A stretch of 64,000 nt of DNA from Candidatus Hadarchaeales archaeon (GTDB lineage: Archaea > Hadarchaeota > Hadarchaeia > Hadarchaeales > WYZ-LMO6), in contig JAVYML010000001.1 in the NCBI GenBank assembly GCA_038736355.1, positions 1-64,000 of the forward strand. The letters are read 5' to 3'. This document shows, piece by piece, positions 39,056 through 47,333 of the stretch. Both the position numbers and the translations under genes were made by a program. The notes below the pieces were generated by a model. It did not search any database. It was not told the origin of the DNA and worked only from the letters and a program-made list of their open reading frames with translations. The number at the start of each line of letters is the position of its first letter. Position 1 is the stretch's first letter.

Positions 39056-39900
39056 GCTCCAGCGAGGAACTCGAGGAGAAGACGGTTGACCAATTCGGGT
39101 TCTTCGTTCTGTACCCAGTGGCCACAATTTTCCAAATAGACTACCTTGTAAGGGGCCTCCACGTACTCATCCGCCCTACTCACTTCCAAGCTCAGAAAAG
39201 CATCCTCCTTACCCCAGATCACCAGGGTAGGAACCTTTACCTTCGGAAGTTTCCTGGCTTGACTCTCAGGACCGTTAGCCCGATAGTAGTTGATTCCCGC
39301 CCTGAGGGCTCCGGGCTTGGACCAAGCTTCCACGAACTTCTCCAGGTCCTCCTCTTTGAAAGCCGGTTTGATGGCCGTGCTTCTCAGCACCTCCTTCAGC
39401 ACCGCATAGTTCTCCGCCTCAAGGAATTTCTCTGGCTCCTTTTCCTTTCTGAAAAAGAAGATGTACCAACTCCTCCTGGACTGCTCAGGGCTTGAGATCC
39501 TCCTCGCCATGACCGAGGGATGGGGGGCGTTCATTATTACCAGCTTTTCTGTGAGGTCGGGATGTAAAGAGGCGAAGGCCCAAGCGATTACCCCTCCCCA
39601 ATCATGTCCCACCACCATTCCCCTTCCACCTCCCAGCTTCTCCACCAACCCAGCCACATCCTCTACGAGGATCTCCAGTCTGTAGTTTTCTTCCCCTTCT
39701 GGTCTGTCGCTCTCGTTGTATCCTCTCAGATCCGGTGCCACTGCCCTGAAGTATTTACCCAAAACGGGGAGTTGATGTCTCCAAGAATACCAAAATTCTG
39801 GAAATCCATGGAGGAGGAGTACCAGTTTACCCTTTCCTTCACCCACGCAGTGCAATCTAACACCATTCGTCTCCACGAAGAAATGCTCCATCCTATCCAC
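39052..39900 (-). CDS. Alpha/beta hydrolase, epoxide hydrolase/haloalkane dehalogenase type
   Basis: A 282-residue hydrolase. HGFPEFWYSWR provides the oxyanion HGxP motif. The nucleophile is the aspartate in VVGHDWGGVIAW, which separates this group from serine esterases. The acid is in IWGKEDAFL and the base is the His in NCGHWVQ. The exact substrate is not predictable; epoxides or halocarbons are the known choices. The first ATG overlaps the stop of the DUF169 gene by 8 bases, so both are expressed together. Confidence 0.85.
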   Translation of the reverse strand: MDRMEHFFVETNGVRLHCVGEGKGKLVLLLHGFPEFWYSWRHQLPVLGKYFRAVAPDLRGYNESDRPEGEENYRLEILVEDVAGLVEKLGGGRGMVVGHDWGGVIAWAFASLHPDLTEKLVIMNAPHPSVMARRISSPEQSRRSWYIFFFRKEKEPEKFLEAENYAVLKEVLRSTAIKPAFKEEDLEKFVEAWSKPGALRAGINYYRANGPESQARKLPKVKVPTLVIWGKEDAFLSLEVSRADEYVEAPYKVVYLENCGHWVQNEEPELVNRLLLEFLAGA

Positions 39901-40609
39901 CCGGGAAGAAGGGGGGAAGGAGTCTGGGGGGAACGGGATATTTTATCAGCTTCTGTTCCTTCATCCCCTCCAGTAAGGGACGGAGCTTAAAAGCAGGGAG
40001 AGTGAAAACGATTTCGGTCTCTTGGGTAGCCGCAAAAACCCTGTCACCCGTTCCTGGTATGGCCAGGTCATACTTTCCCTCTGCATAGGACCTCAACACA
40101 CTCCCACAGGAACCCATCAAACCCGCCATCCTCACCTCTATCCTCCTCCCCTGCTCACAAACCGCACCCTGTATTAGTCTCATCATTTGAGCGGAATTGC
40201 CGTAAATCACCACCACTTCGGGAACCACCTTTGTGCGCGTGAGGGGGGAGACTACCACCCTTCTTATTCCCTCCAGCCCAAGGTTTTCCAACTCCCTCAG
40301 GAGCCCCTCCGCCGCTTCCTTGCCCTTCACATAACCGGCCGCTTGAAGGAAGTCTATCACCATTTCCCTCTCGGCTGGCCAACCCAGTATCGAATTCAGA
40401 GCGGGACAGCCACTGTTTTCAGGCTCCAAAACCATGGTCCAGCCATGGGTTCTGGAAAGGGTGAAGAGCTGGCAAAGGGAAAACTTCTCCTCTGGTCTCC
40501 TCACACCCTCAGGCACCTCTTCCCCCTTGAGAAAAGTCACTGCCAAAGGATAGGTAGCAGGCCTCAGCCTCTCCTCAAGTTCTTTCCCCAGTGTCCTCCA
40601 TTCCTCCAT
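39893..40609 (-). CDS. DUF169 family protein
   Basis: A 238-residue protein of the DUF169 family, common in anaerobic archaea and bacteria. Typical features are the LAVTFLKGEEVPEGV opening, a pair of cysteines (SLCQLFTLSR and NSGCPALN), PEVVVIYGNSAQMMRLIQ, and a GSCGSV segment near residue 170. The conserved cysteines suggest a metal or cofactor site, but the family role is not established. The ATG follows GAGAGG. It lies just downstream of the two tRNA-Gln genes on the same strand. Confidence 0.82.
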   Translation of the reverse strand: MEEWRTLGKELEERLRPATYPLAVTFLKGEEVPEGVRRPEEKFSLCQLFTLSRTHGWTMVLEPENSGCPALNSILGWPAEREMVIDFLQAAGYVKGKEAAEGLLRELENLGLEGIRRVVVSPLTRTKVVPEVVVIYGNSAQMMRLIQGAVCEQGRRIEVRMAGLMGSCGSVLRSYAEGKYDLAIPGTGDRVFAATQETEIVFTLPAFKLRPLLEGMKEQKLIKYPVPPRLLPPFFPGG

Positions 40610-40626
40610 CCTCTCGCCTTCTGGGA

Positions 40627-40719
40627 TGGTAGCCCCGCCCGGATTCGAACCGGGGTCGCGAGGTCCAGAGCCTCGCAGGATTGACCGTTGGGCCCGTCTT
40701 GGGTCTACCCCACGGGGCT
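40627..40719 (-). tRNA. tRNA-Gln (CTG) with predicted 17-nt D-loop intron
   Basis: Acceptor AGCCCCG pairs with CGGGGCT, followed by an encoded ACCA end. The anticodon stem-loop is CGAGG CTCTGGA CCTCG with anticodon CTG; the T arm is normal. The D loop is 17 nt too long. Removing 40688-40704 restores AGCGGTCAA, the archaeal consensus, and a total of 76 nt including CCA. Confidence 0.9.
40688..40704 (-). other. Predicted intron in tRNA-Gln (CTG) D loop
   Basis: Bases GGGT before the intron can pair with GCCC near its 3' end, with 3-nt bulges AGA and AAC on opposite strands and a short CC/GG hairpin inside. This is the relaxed bulge-helix-bulge cut by archaeal splicing endonuclease. Predicted cuts are AG^A and AA^C. 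Confidence 0.7.
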
Positions 40720-40761
40720 ACCATTTCCTTCTTCACCCTCCTTCTCAAAAACTTACCGAAC

Positions 40762-40854
40762 TGGTAGCCCCGCCCGGATTCGAACCGGGGTCGGCGGCTC
40801 CAAAGGCCGCCATGCTTGACCATTGTGCTCCTTGCGGATCTACACCACGGGGCT
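40762..40854 (-). tRNA. tRNA-Gln (TTG) with predicted 17-nt D-loop intron
   Basis: Acceptor AGCCCCG/CGGGGCT with encoded ACCA; anticodon stem-loop GCGGC CTTTGGA GCCGC with anticodon TTG. The D loop again carries 17 extra bases at the same position as in the neighbouring tRNA-Gln. Removing 40823-40839 gives GTGTAGTGGTCAAGCAT, a standard archaeal D arm. Confidence 0.9.
40823..40839 (-). other. Predicted intron in tRNA-Gln (TTG) D loop
   Basis: GTGT before the intron pairs with GCAC near its 3' end. Bulges AGA and AAT flank this 4-bp helix, and TCC-GCAA-GGA forms an internal tetraloop hairpin. Predicted cuts are AG^A and AA^T, matching the layout of the intron in the neighbouring gene although the bases differ. 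Confidence 0.72.
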
Positions 40855-40870
40855 ACCAATAATTTTCCCC

Positions 40871-41560
40871 TCACCATCCTATTTCTCTTTCTTCTCTCCA
40901 CTTAGAGGGATCTATCTCTCCCTCCACCCTTCCCCTCTTCAAAAGATAGACCCTATCGCACATTTCCATTAACCCCACATCGTGCCCCGCCATTACAAGA
41001 GTCCTTCCCCTCCTCAATTTGCGAAGGAGGGAAAGCAGCCTTTTCCTCATCCAAGGATCTAGGCCGAGGGTAGGCTCATCGAGCACCAAGAGAGGAGGTT
41101 CCATGGAAAGGACGGTGGCTATGGCCACCCTCTTCTTTTCACCGTAACTCAGATGCTGCGGACTCCTTTTCTCGAATCCCTTCATTCCCACCTCCTCCAA
41201 GGCCTTCCTCACCCTCCTCCTGACTTCCCCCTTTCCCAGTCCCAAGTGAAGGGGACCAAAGGCCACATCCTCGAAAACCGTGGGCATGAAGAGCTGATCA
41301 TCCGGATCCTGAAAAACCAACCCTACCTTCTTCCTTATCTCCTCCACCCCATTCCTTGGATCCAAGCCAAAAACCCTCACCTCCCCCCTCTGCGGAAGGA
41401 GGAGTCCGTTGAGATGGAGGAGGAGTGTGGACTTACCCGAACCATTGGGACCCATGAGGAAAACGCTTTCCCCCTCCTCTACCTCGAGGTCCACCCCCCT
41501 CAAGGCCACGGTCCCATCGGGATAGGTATACCAGAGTTTTCTTACCTCGACCACCCTCAT
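40871..41560 (-). CDS. cbiO: Cobalt/nickel ECF transporter ATPase
   Basis: A 229-residue ABC ATPase energising the CbiMNQO importer. Walker A is GPNGSGKSTLL, the Q-loop VFQDPDDQLFMPTV, the signature LSYGEKKRVAIA, and Walker B LLVLDEPTLGLDP; DDQLF is diagnostic for ECF ATPases. It overlaps cbiQ by 4 bases as last gene of the operon. Cobalt would serve corrinoids and nickel would serve F430, both relevant to the methyl-CoM-type proteins in this window. Confidence 0.93.
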   Translation of the reverse strand: MRVVEVRKLWYTYPDGTVALRGVDLEVEEGESVFLMGPNGSGKSTLLLHLNGLLLPQRGEVRVFGLDPRNGVEEIRKKVGLVFQDPDDQLFMPTVFEDVAFGPLHLGLGKGEVRRRVRKALEEVGMKGFEKRSPQHLSYGEKKRVAIATVLSMEPPLLVLDEPTLGLDPWMRKRLLSLLRKLRRGRTLVMAGHDVGLMEMCDRVYLLKRGRVEGEIDPSKWREEREIGW

Positions 41561-42309
41561 ATCATCACCGGGAGAAGGAGGAGTGGAATGAAGAGGGAGA
41601 GGAAGAGAAAATCCGATCTCCCCATCCTCAACTCTTGCATCACCTCGATCTTCCTTTCGAAGCCCCTCGCCCGCATGGCCAAATAGATGCGTTCTCCCCT
41701 CTCATAACTCCTCAGGAAAGCCGCCCCGATCATGTTCCCCAGAATCCTCATCCTCTCCAGCCTGCCCATCCTCCAAGCCCTTGCATCCCTTGCCCTCATC
41801 ATCCTTTCGAACTCATCCGAGAGGAGGTAAAGGTACCGGTACATGAAGGAAAGGATCGTGGTGAAAAGGGAAGGGAGACCAAAGGTCTGGAAACCGCGTA
41901 AAAGATGGGTAAAGGGAGTGGTGGAAACGAGGAGACCCATCACCATCACCGAGAACCAAGCTTTGAGAAGAACGTTCGTGAAGATGAGGAGGGCGGAACG
42001 GGTCACGTGGAAGGGTCCTAGGTTGTAGGATCCACCGCTCCCACCCAAAAAGGGCAGACCAACCGCCACCAAGCCCACAAAGGGTAGCACCACGGCCGAC
42101 CTCTTGAGGAGAAAGATTGGGGGAACCCCGGAAAGGAGAATGAGGAGGAAGAGGAGTAGAAGATAGAAGAGGAAACGAAAGGGTGGGAGAAGGGGGGTAA
42201 GGACCACCACTATTACGAAGGAGAGAAGGGCCACGATCTTGGTCCTAGGGTCCAAGGAATGAAGGGGACTTTTCCTACCGCTGTACTGATCCAGGAAATG
42301 GTGCTTCAT
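41557..42309 (-). CDS. cbiQ: Cobalt/nickel ECF transporter transmembrane T component
   Basis: A 250-residue polytopic protein. LHSLDPRTKIVALLSFVIVV is the usual N-terminus of the T component, and the coupling helices appear as MRARDARAW and LAMRARGFE, each with the Ala-Arg-Gly/Ala motif that contacts the ATPase. About six membrane helices. It overlaps both the CbiN-like gene and cbiO by 4 bases, so the operon is translationally coupled. Confidence 0.92.
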   Translation of the reverse strand: MKHHFLDQYSGRKSPLHSLDPRTKIVALLSFVIVVVLTPLLPPFRFLFYLLLLFLLILLSGVPPIFLLKRSAVVLPFVGLVAVGLPFLGGSGGSYNLGPFHVTRSALLIFTNVLLKAWFSVMVMGLLVSTTPFTHLLRGFQTFGLPSLFTTILSFMYRYLYLLSDEFERMMRARDARAWRMGRLERMRILGNMIGAAFLRSYERGERIYLAMRARGFERKIEVMQELRMGRSDFLFLSLFIPLLLLPVMI

Positions 42310-42584
42310 TTCCTCTTCCTGAGAACCCTAGCCCACAAGAGGGTTAAGAGGAGGACGAGGGAAACACCCAAAAGTCCGGCTAGGGAGGTGGAAAGGGCCC
42401 CGCCTAGGATGGGAAAGGAATAATCGGGGAAGGGGGAGGAGAAGAGCTCCTTGGCCTTCTCGGCAAACCCATGATCCTCCGCAACCCTTTCCAGACCGTC
42501 TGGAAGGGGGGAGGCGAAGAGGGAGAGAACCCCTGCCATGAAGAAGCAAATCGCCAAACCCACCATCCACCACCTCAGTTCCAT
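42306..42584 (-). CDS. CbiN-like PDGLE-domain protein
   Basis: A 92-residue protein with two membrane helices. Between them is SPLPDGLERVAEDHGFAEKA, the PDGLE motif of the extracytoplasmic loop in CbiN-like and NikN-like subunits, and it ends in a second helix plus RVLRKRK. It assists the CbiM core in metal capture. ATG at 42584 is 9 bases after cbiM; longer frames are shadows of cbiM. Confidence 0.85.
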   Translation of the reverse strand: MELRWWMVGLAICFFMAGVLSLFASPLPDGLERVAEDHGFAEKAKELFSSPFPDYSFPILGGALSTSLAGLLGVSLVLLLTLLWARVLRKRK

Positions 42585-42592
42585 CCTCCCAC

Positions 42593-43228
42593 CTAAACCT
42601 TCGGTAGTTCTAGGAGATCCGGTCTGGTCCTCGAAACAAAACTCACCACGGCCATGGTCACCACGGCCTCCACTACCCCTATGATCACATGATATCCCAC
42701 CATGGCGGGAAGGGCAACCCGAAGGGGGGAGGTACCGGAAGCCGCCAGTTCCAAAGAACATGCTACGGCACCCAAAACAATGGCCATCCAACCCGCTACT
42801 CCCGCCCCCATCAGCTTTCCCTTCTTTCCCCCTACAGCACTCGAAACCAACCGATAAAGCCAGTATCCCAAAATGGTTCCTATCAATCCCATGTTCACAA
42901 TGTTGGCCCCCAAAGCCGTGATGCCACCATCTTGAAAGAAGAGGGCCTGCACGGAGAGAATGGAGGCCATCACGAGAGAACCAGTCAAGGGACCCACGAA
43001 GAGGGCAATGAGCACTCCCCCCACTACATGTCCGCTGGTTCCCCCGGCCACAGGGACGTTGAGCATTTGAACGGCAAAAACGAAGGCTGCAAGCACTCCT
43101 AGGAGGGGTACCTGTCTGTCCTCAAGCTTTTTGTTCACCCTTCGAGTGGAGAACCCCAAGACTCCTGCTGCCAGAAGCCAAAGGGGGATCCACACGCTGG
43201 GTACGAGGAAACCGTCGGGGATGTGCAT
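42593..43228 (-). CDS. cbiM: Cobalt/nickel ECF transporter substrate-binding membrane component
   Basis: A 211-residue membrane protein beginning MHIPDGFL; the free N-terminal amine, His2 and a second conserved His bind Co2+ or Ni2+ in this family. VPVAGGTSGHVVGGVL is the core signature. Seven hydrophobic stretches. CbiM and NikM are hard to separate by eye, so cobalt versus nickel is open. It leads the operon with the CbiN-like, CbiQ and CbiO genes. Confidence 0.92.
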   Translation of the reverse strand: MHIPDGFLVPSVWIPLWLLAAGVLGFSTRRVNKKLEDRQVPLLGVLAAFVFAVQMLNVPVAGGTSGHVVGGVLIALFVGPLTGSLVMASILSVQALFFQDGGITALGANIVNMGLIGTILGYWLYRLVSSAVGGKKGKLMGAGVAGWMAIVLGAVACSLELAASGTSPLRVALPAMVGYHVIIGVVEAVVTMAVVSFVSRTRPDLLELPKV

Positions 43229-43353
43229 CCTTTGAGTATTATTTTCTTCTATTTAAGTATTAAGGAAAGCTTGCTTCCTTTTTCTTTCCTCTTTTTCCGA
43301 GAAAACGCTGTAATACCGATTTCTTTTTCCTCTTTGTCCAGAAAAACCATCAC

Positions 43354-43362
43354 ATTTAAATA
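43354..43362 (+). promoter_or_regulatory. TATA box of the sulfonate-type ABC operon
   Basis: ATTTAAATA lies 23-31 bases before the ATG of the binding-protein gene, consistent with a leaderless or very short-leader mRNA. A CTTTGTCCAGAAAA element sits immediately upstream (43332-43345). Confidence 0.5.
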
Positions 43363-43384
43363 GAGTCGTAGGAAAGGGGGAAAG

Positions 43385-44362
43385 ATGACCGGTAAGATGC
43401 TTGGTCTCCTCCTTTCTTTCCTCGTCATCCTCTCCATCGTTTCCTATGCCAGTTACCGGTTGGGATACCAGAAGGGCAGGGAAGCCATAACTACGGTGAG
43501 GATGGGTTATCTCGTGGGGGACATCCACCAGATAGGGTGCTTTGTGGGGAGGGAACTGGAACTCTTCGAGAAAGAAGCGGGTGCGGGTTTCAGGTTCAGA
43601 TACTTGGAATATGTCAACGGTCCTACGCAGATGAATGAATTCATGGCTGGGGGATTGGACGCGGGATATGTGGGAGTAGTTCCTGCCCTCATCGCCTTCT
43701 CGCAGGGTGCTGACTTGAAGATCGTGGCTTCAGCCAATCTGGAGGGCTCGGCACTGGTAGCCCGAAAGGATCTCGAAAACATCAGAAGCTTGGACGGAAA
43801 AACCGTTGGAACTCCCGGTGCAGGCACCATCCAGAACGCCATGCTCTCCATGATAGAGAACCAGCTGGGTATTACCTTCAGCCGTAAGCATTACGCCGGT
43901 CCCTCCACCCTTCCCCTCGCTTTGGAAAAAGGGGATATAGACGGCTACATAGCCTGGGAACCCTTCTGTGCGGAAGCGGTGGTGAATGGTACGGGAAAGG
44001 TGGTCTATACCTCCCATGAAATCCTGCCAGGACACCAATGCTGTGTTCTCTATATCTCCGGAAAGCTCCTAAGGGAGGACAGGGACCTAGCCCTCTCCAT
44101 AGTTAGAGCCCATGTAAAAGCCATGCAATTGGTGAAAGAAAATGAGAATAGGGCCATGCAAATCTTCTCCTCCCGTACCGGAAAACCCATGGGCGTAGTC
44201 CAAGAAGCCTGGAAGAGGATGGTCTGGGAGTACAGACCCAACGTGGAAAGCATCAGGACCTTTGCCAAGCTCCTCATAGAAACGGGGGCCATCAAAGGAG
44301 TGGAAAATGTGGATGCCTTTGTGGAGAATGCCCTTGACCTCACCCTTTTAGGGGAAATCTAA
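43385..44362 (+). CDS. Sulfonate/taurine/nitrate-type ABC transporter binding protein
   Basis: A 325-residue lipoprotein-like or membrane-anchored solute receptor with an N-terminal helix (residues 5-25). The NMT1/SsuA-like fold shows in VRMGYLVGDIHQIGCFVGRELELF, GGLDAGYVGVVPALIAFSQGA, LDGKTVGTPGAGTIQNAML, and GDIDGYIAWEPFC. A cysteine pair GHQCCVLY lies near the ligand cleft. The family imports sulfonates, taurine, nitrate or pyrimidine precursors; sulfonate is attractive because coenzyme M is 2-mercaptoethanesulfonate, but this is inference. Confidence 0.85.
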   Translation: MTGKMLGLLLSFLVILSIVSYASYRLGYQKGREAITTVRMGYLVGDIHQIGCFVGRELELFEKEAGAGFRFRYLEYVNGPTQMNEFMAGGLDAGYVGVVPALIAFSQGADLKIVASANLEGSALVARKDLENIRSLDGKTVGTPGAGTIQNAMLSMIENQLGITFSRKHYAGPSTLPLALEKGDIDGYIAWEPFCAEAVVNGTGKVVYTSHEILPGHQCCVLYISGKLLREDRDLALSIVRAHVKAMQLVKENENRAMQIFSSRTGKPMGVVQEAWKRMVWEYRPNVESIRTFAKLLIETGAIKGVENVDAFVENALDLTLLGEI

Positions 44363-44373
44363 ATAGGTTTTGG

Positions 44374-45153
44374 ATGAAGACCTCCCGTCTCAGGGAAGTG
44401 TTCTACCTCCTTCTCCCCCTACTAGCCGTGATGCTCCTATGGGAATTCTCCTCCAGAACCATACATTCATCCTTTTTTCCAAGTCCGGAGGAAGTTTTCC
44501 GCTCCTTCTTTACCCTCCTAACCAAGGGAGACATGGAAAAAATCAGGTTACACGAACACATCTTCTATAGCCTCCTCAGGGTGTTGGGGGGATTCACCAT
44601 AGCCTGCTCCACCGCCATACCCCTTGGCATCCTGATGGGGTTGAGGGAAGGTGTTTATCGCTCCTCCAAGTCCGTGCTGGAACCCATCCGTTTCATTCCG
44701 CCCCTAGCCTGGATACCTTTGGTTTTTCTCCTCCTTTCCGGAACCTGGCGCTATCTCTTCGTGATATGGCTGGGAGCTTTCTTTCCCATCCTCATCAATA
44801 CCATGGGGGGTATCAAAAGGACCAACCCAACGTTGGTAGAAGTCTCGAAGAGCTTTGGGGCCAAAAACAGGACCACGGTGAAAAAGGTGGTGATACCCAG
44901 CGCCCTCCCAGAAATCCTCTCCGGAATGAGGGTGGGACTGGGAGTGGGTTGGATGTGCATCGTGGCGGCCGAGATGATGAGCGGGGAAAGCGTGGGTCTG
45001 GGTAAGCTCATCCTGAAAGCCTCGGAATTCATGAGGGTAGACATGGTCGTAGCGGGAATGATCACGATAGGGATGCTCGGGCTCCTGATGAACGAAATCC
45101 TTCTACGTACGGAGAAGCGTCTCTTCTTGTGGAGAAAGGAAATCCTCCTCTGA
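44374..45153 (+). CDS. Sulfonate-type ABC transporter permease
   Basis: A 259-residue inner-membrane permease of the SsuC/TauC type with about six helices. The coupling motif that touches the ATPase is visible as EVSKSFGAKNRTTVKKVVIPSALPEI (here VSKSFGAKNRTT), followed by GMRVGLGVGWMCIVAAEMM. The start is 12 bases after the binding-protein gene and it is in operon with the ATPase gene. Confidence 0.9.
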   Translation: MKTSRLREVFYLLLPLLAVMLLWEFSSRTIHSSFFPSPEEVFRSFFTLLTKGDMEKIRLHEHIFYSLLRVLGGFTIACSTAIPLGILMGLREGVYRSSKSVLEPIRFIPPLAWIPLVFLLLSGTWRYLFVIWLGAFFPILINTMGGIKRTNPTLVEVSKSFGAKNRTTVKKVVIPSALPEILSGMRVGLGVGWMCIVAAEMMSGESVGLGKLILKASEFMRVDMVVAGMITIGMLGLLMNEILLRTEKRLFLWRKEILL

Positions 45154-45162
45154 GGTGAAACC

Positions 45163-45921
45163 TTGCCCGCAAAGATAAAGGTCAAGATAGAAAACCTTTA
45201 CAAGAGTTTCGACACGAGTGAGGGAAAACTGGAAGTCCTGAGGGGAATCTCCCTGGGGATAAAGGAGGGGGAGTTCGTTTCCGTGGTGGGTCCCTCCGGT
45301 TGCGGAAAAACCACCCTGTTAAGGCTTGTGGGAGGCCTAGAAAAACCTTCTTCCGGAAAAATCATCATAGACGGAAAGCCACCCAATCCCTCCCTACACC
45401 GCTTGGGTTTCGTCTTCCAAGAAGATTCTCTTTTCCCTTGGAGAACCGTCTGGGAAAACATAAGGTTCGGAAGGGAAGTGAGGGGGATGGAAGGGGAGGA
45501 AAGGGTAAAGGAGCTGGTGGAGATGGTTGGCTTGAGGGGTTTTGAAAACTGCTATCCCCACCAGCTCTCAGGGGGGATGAAACAAAGGGTAGCCATCGCT
45601 AGGGCCCTAGCCGTGGATCCCGATCTCCTGCTCATGGATGAGCCCTTCGCCAACCTCGATGCCCAGACCCGCTGGATTCTCCATCAAGATCTAACCAAGA
45701 TCTGGGAAGAGGTGAGGAAAACCATCCTCTTCGTGACCCATAACGTGGAGGAAGCCGTCTATCTTTCCGATAGGGTGATCGTGCTCACTTCCCGACCGGC
45801 CAGGATAAAGAGGATACTGGAGGTGGGTCTCCCCCGTCCAAGGGACAAGTTGAGCAAAGAACTTGTGGAACTCAGGAAAAGGGTGGTGGAGCTCCTCAGG
45901 GAAGAAGTACCTTACCTCTGA
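45163..45921 (+). CDS. Sulfonate-type ABC transporter ATPase
   Basis: A 252-residue ABC ATPase of the SsuB/TauB type. Walker A is [13 protein letters not shown], the Q-loop [17 protein letters not shown], the signature [15 protein letters not shown], Walker [17 protein letters not shown] and the switch His FVTHNVEEA. The TTG start follows GAGGTG. It completes the three-gene importer and its last bases overlap the end of the convergent carrier gene. Confidence 0.92.
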   Translation: MPAKIKVKIENLYKSFDTSEGKLEVLRGISLGIKEGEFVSVVGPSGCGKTTLLRLVGGLEKPSSGKIIIDGKPPNPSLHRLGFVFQEDSLFPWRTVWENIRFGREVRGMEGEERVKELVEMVGLRGFENCYPHQLSGGMKQRVAIARALAVDPDLLLMDEPFANLDAQTRWILHQDLTKIWEEVRKTILFVTHNVEEAVYLSDRVIVLTSRPARIKRILEVGLPRPRDKLSKELVELRKRVVELLREEVPYL

Positions 45922-47258
45922 GGACCCCTCGCTATCCAGAGACCCATCTTCTTCCACATCAAGAGGAAGAAAAACAGGGAAAGGAGAAGGCCTAAGAGAG
46001 TTAGGGAGTAAAAGAGGGGTGCCTCCGCGGAACCATAGCCCCTCAAGGGGAAGAAGAGAAGACCGTAAAGGGGAAGGATGAGGAGGAACATGAGGGGCAT
46101 GCCCTTTACGTAGTCCTCCACCGCAGGCGTGCGCAAATCTGGATCCACCACCCTGCATAGGGCTATGCCAGAATCCATGGTACCCGTAAGGGTACCGTAG
46201 GTCACCAGTGTCCTTTCGAACCTATAGTTCCTCCAAACCCTCTTGGGCAACCAGAGGAAAACCGAGACCGTAACCACTCCTCCCGCCAGGGAGAGTAGGA
46301 TGAGGGGACCAGCGTACATCCTCAAAGCCGGCAGGGAAATGGCGGCCACGGAGGCGGCCACGGCATAATCCACGCATACACCGGCCAAATGCTTCTGGAC
46401 CTCTGGAGAAAGGAGATGTTCTGCCCCCATTTTCTCCATGAGTTTCCTAACCGCCATACCCACCATTACCGTCACCACGAACATGGCCCCCCAGGCCGTT
46501 TCCGAACCTAGGGAAAGGAACTTCCCAACCAGATAAGCTAGGGCATAGACCAAACCGCAGAGGGCCACTTGTAGACTCAGGGTATCCACCGCCTCGGAAG
46601 AAGAAACGGTCTCCCCGAAGGCTTTTCTCCTATGCTTGGGTATGATACCCGTCCATACCTCCTCGGGTACCCTGCGCAAATCCTTGAGGAGGGTAGCCTT
46701 TCCCCTCCTCACCCCCAAGTTGAGCCATATCGTCCCCACACCATAGGCCCAGAGAAAACCTACTGCCCCGAAGATCAGTCCCACCTCCCCTCCATGCAAA
46801 AAACCTTCCTTCTCCCAGGAGGAGCCGAAAGAAAAGGCCTGACCAGGACCCGAGGCATATCCTATGGCCATGAGGGAACCGAAGTTGGGAAAGAGATCGG
46901 GATAGAGGGTATCGATGAGGAAGAAGGTCAGGACAAAACCCACGAGCAGCTGGAGAGAAAAAACAAAAGACATCAGAATGCCCGTGCTCGCTGCCTGCCC
47001 ATAACTCCTTCCCTTCCCTATCATCCCCAAGGCTAGGGCGGCGAAGGTGAAGTTGAGGAGATGGTAGATCAGGTCTTCTAGGTAGTGGAAGGAAACTATT
47101 CCCAAAACCTGGGCTAGGAGGAAACCCAAGAAACCCGCTACCAAAGCATTGGGTATGAGCAACCTCTGTAGGAGCCTGATCCTCAAGCGGAGAAAAGTGG
47201 CCAGGAGTAGTAGGAGGCTGAGGAGGAGGAAGTCGAAAAGGGGAGACCATTCTACCAA
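45912..47258 (-). CDS. Sodium/glutamate symporter (GltS)-like carrier
   Basis: About 448 residues and 10-12 membrane helices in two inverted halves. The pore-loop signatures are [14 protein letters not shown] in the first half and [15 protein letters not shown] in the second, matching the reentrant glycine-rich loops of the ESS/GltS family, which moves glutamate or other carboxylates with sodium. The TTG start behind GGGTGGGAAC was chosen because longer frames run into the divergent regulator promoter. Substrate is not provable from sequence. Confidence 0.8.
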   Translation of the reverse strand: MVEWSPLFDFLLLSLLLLLATFLRLRIRLLQRLLIPNALVAGFLGFLLAQVLGIVSFHYLEDLIYHLLNFTFAALALGMIGKGRSYGQAASTGILMSFVFSLQLLVGFVLTFFLIDTLYPDLFPNFGSLMAIGYASGPGQAFSFGSSWEKEGFLHGGEVGLIFGAVGFLWAYGVGTIWLNLGVRRGKATLLKDLRRVPEEVWTGIIPKHRRKAFGETVSSSEAVDTLSLQVALCGLVYALAYLVGKFLSLGSETAWGAMFVVTVMVGMAVRKLMEKMGAEHLLSPEVQKHLAGVCVDYAVAASVAAISLPALRMYAGPLILLSLAGGVVTVSVFLWLPKRVWRNYRFERTLVTYGTLTGTMDSGIALCRVVDPDLRTPAVEDYVKGMPLMFLLILPLYGLLFFPLRGYGSAEAPLFYSLTLLGLLLSLFFFLLMWKKMGLWIARGPQR

Positions 47259-47304
47259 GTTCCCACCCCTCTTTCCCTCCTTCCCTTTCTCTAAAATAGT
47301 GTTC

Positions 47305-47312
47305 TTTTTATG
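47305..47312 (+). promoter_or_regulatory. TATA box of the regulator gene at 47334
   Basis: TTTTTATG lies 22-29 bases before the GTG start, so the mRNA should be leaderless. The element GGACAAAG (47312-47319) overlapping its end is the reverse of the CTTTGTCC found before the ABC operon and, as CTTTGTCT, near mcrA. Confidence 0.45.
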
Positions 47313-47333
47313 GACAAAGGGGAAAACTAGAAT

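Noticed and set aside
40626-40860. Two short protein frames across the tRNA-Gln region
   Set aside because: They result from the tRNA genes themselves; cloverleaf and CCA ends explain the sequence.
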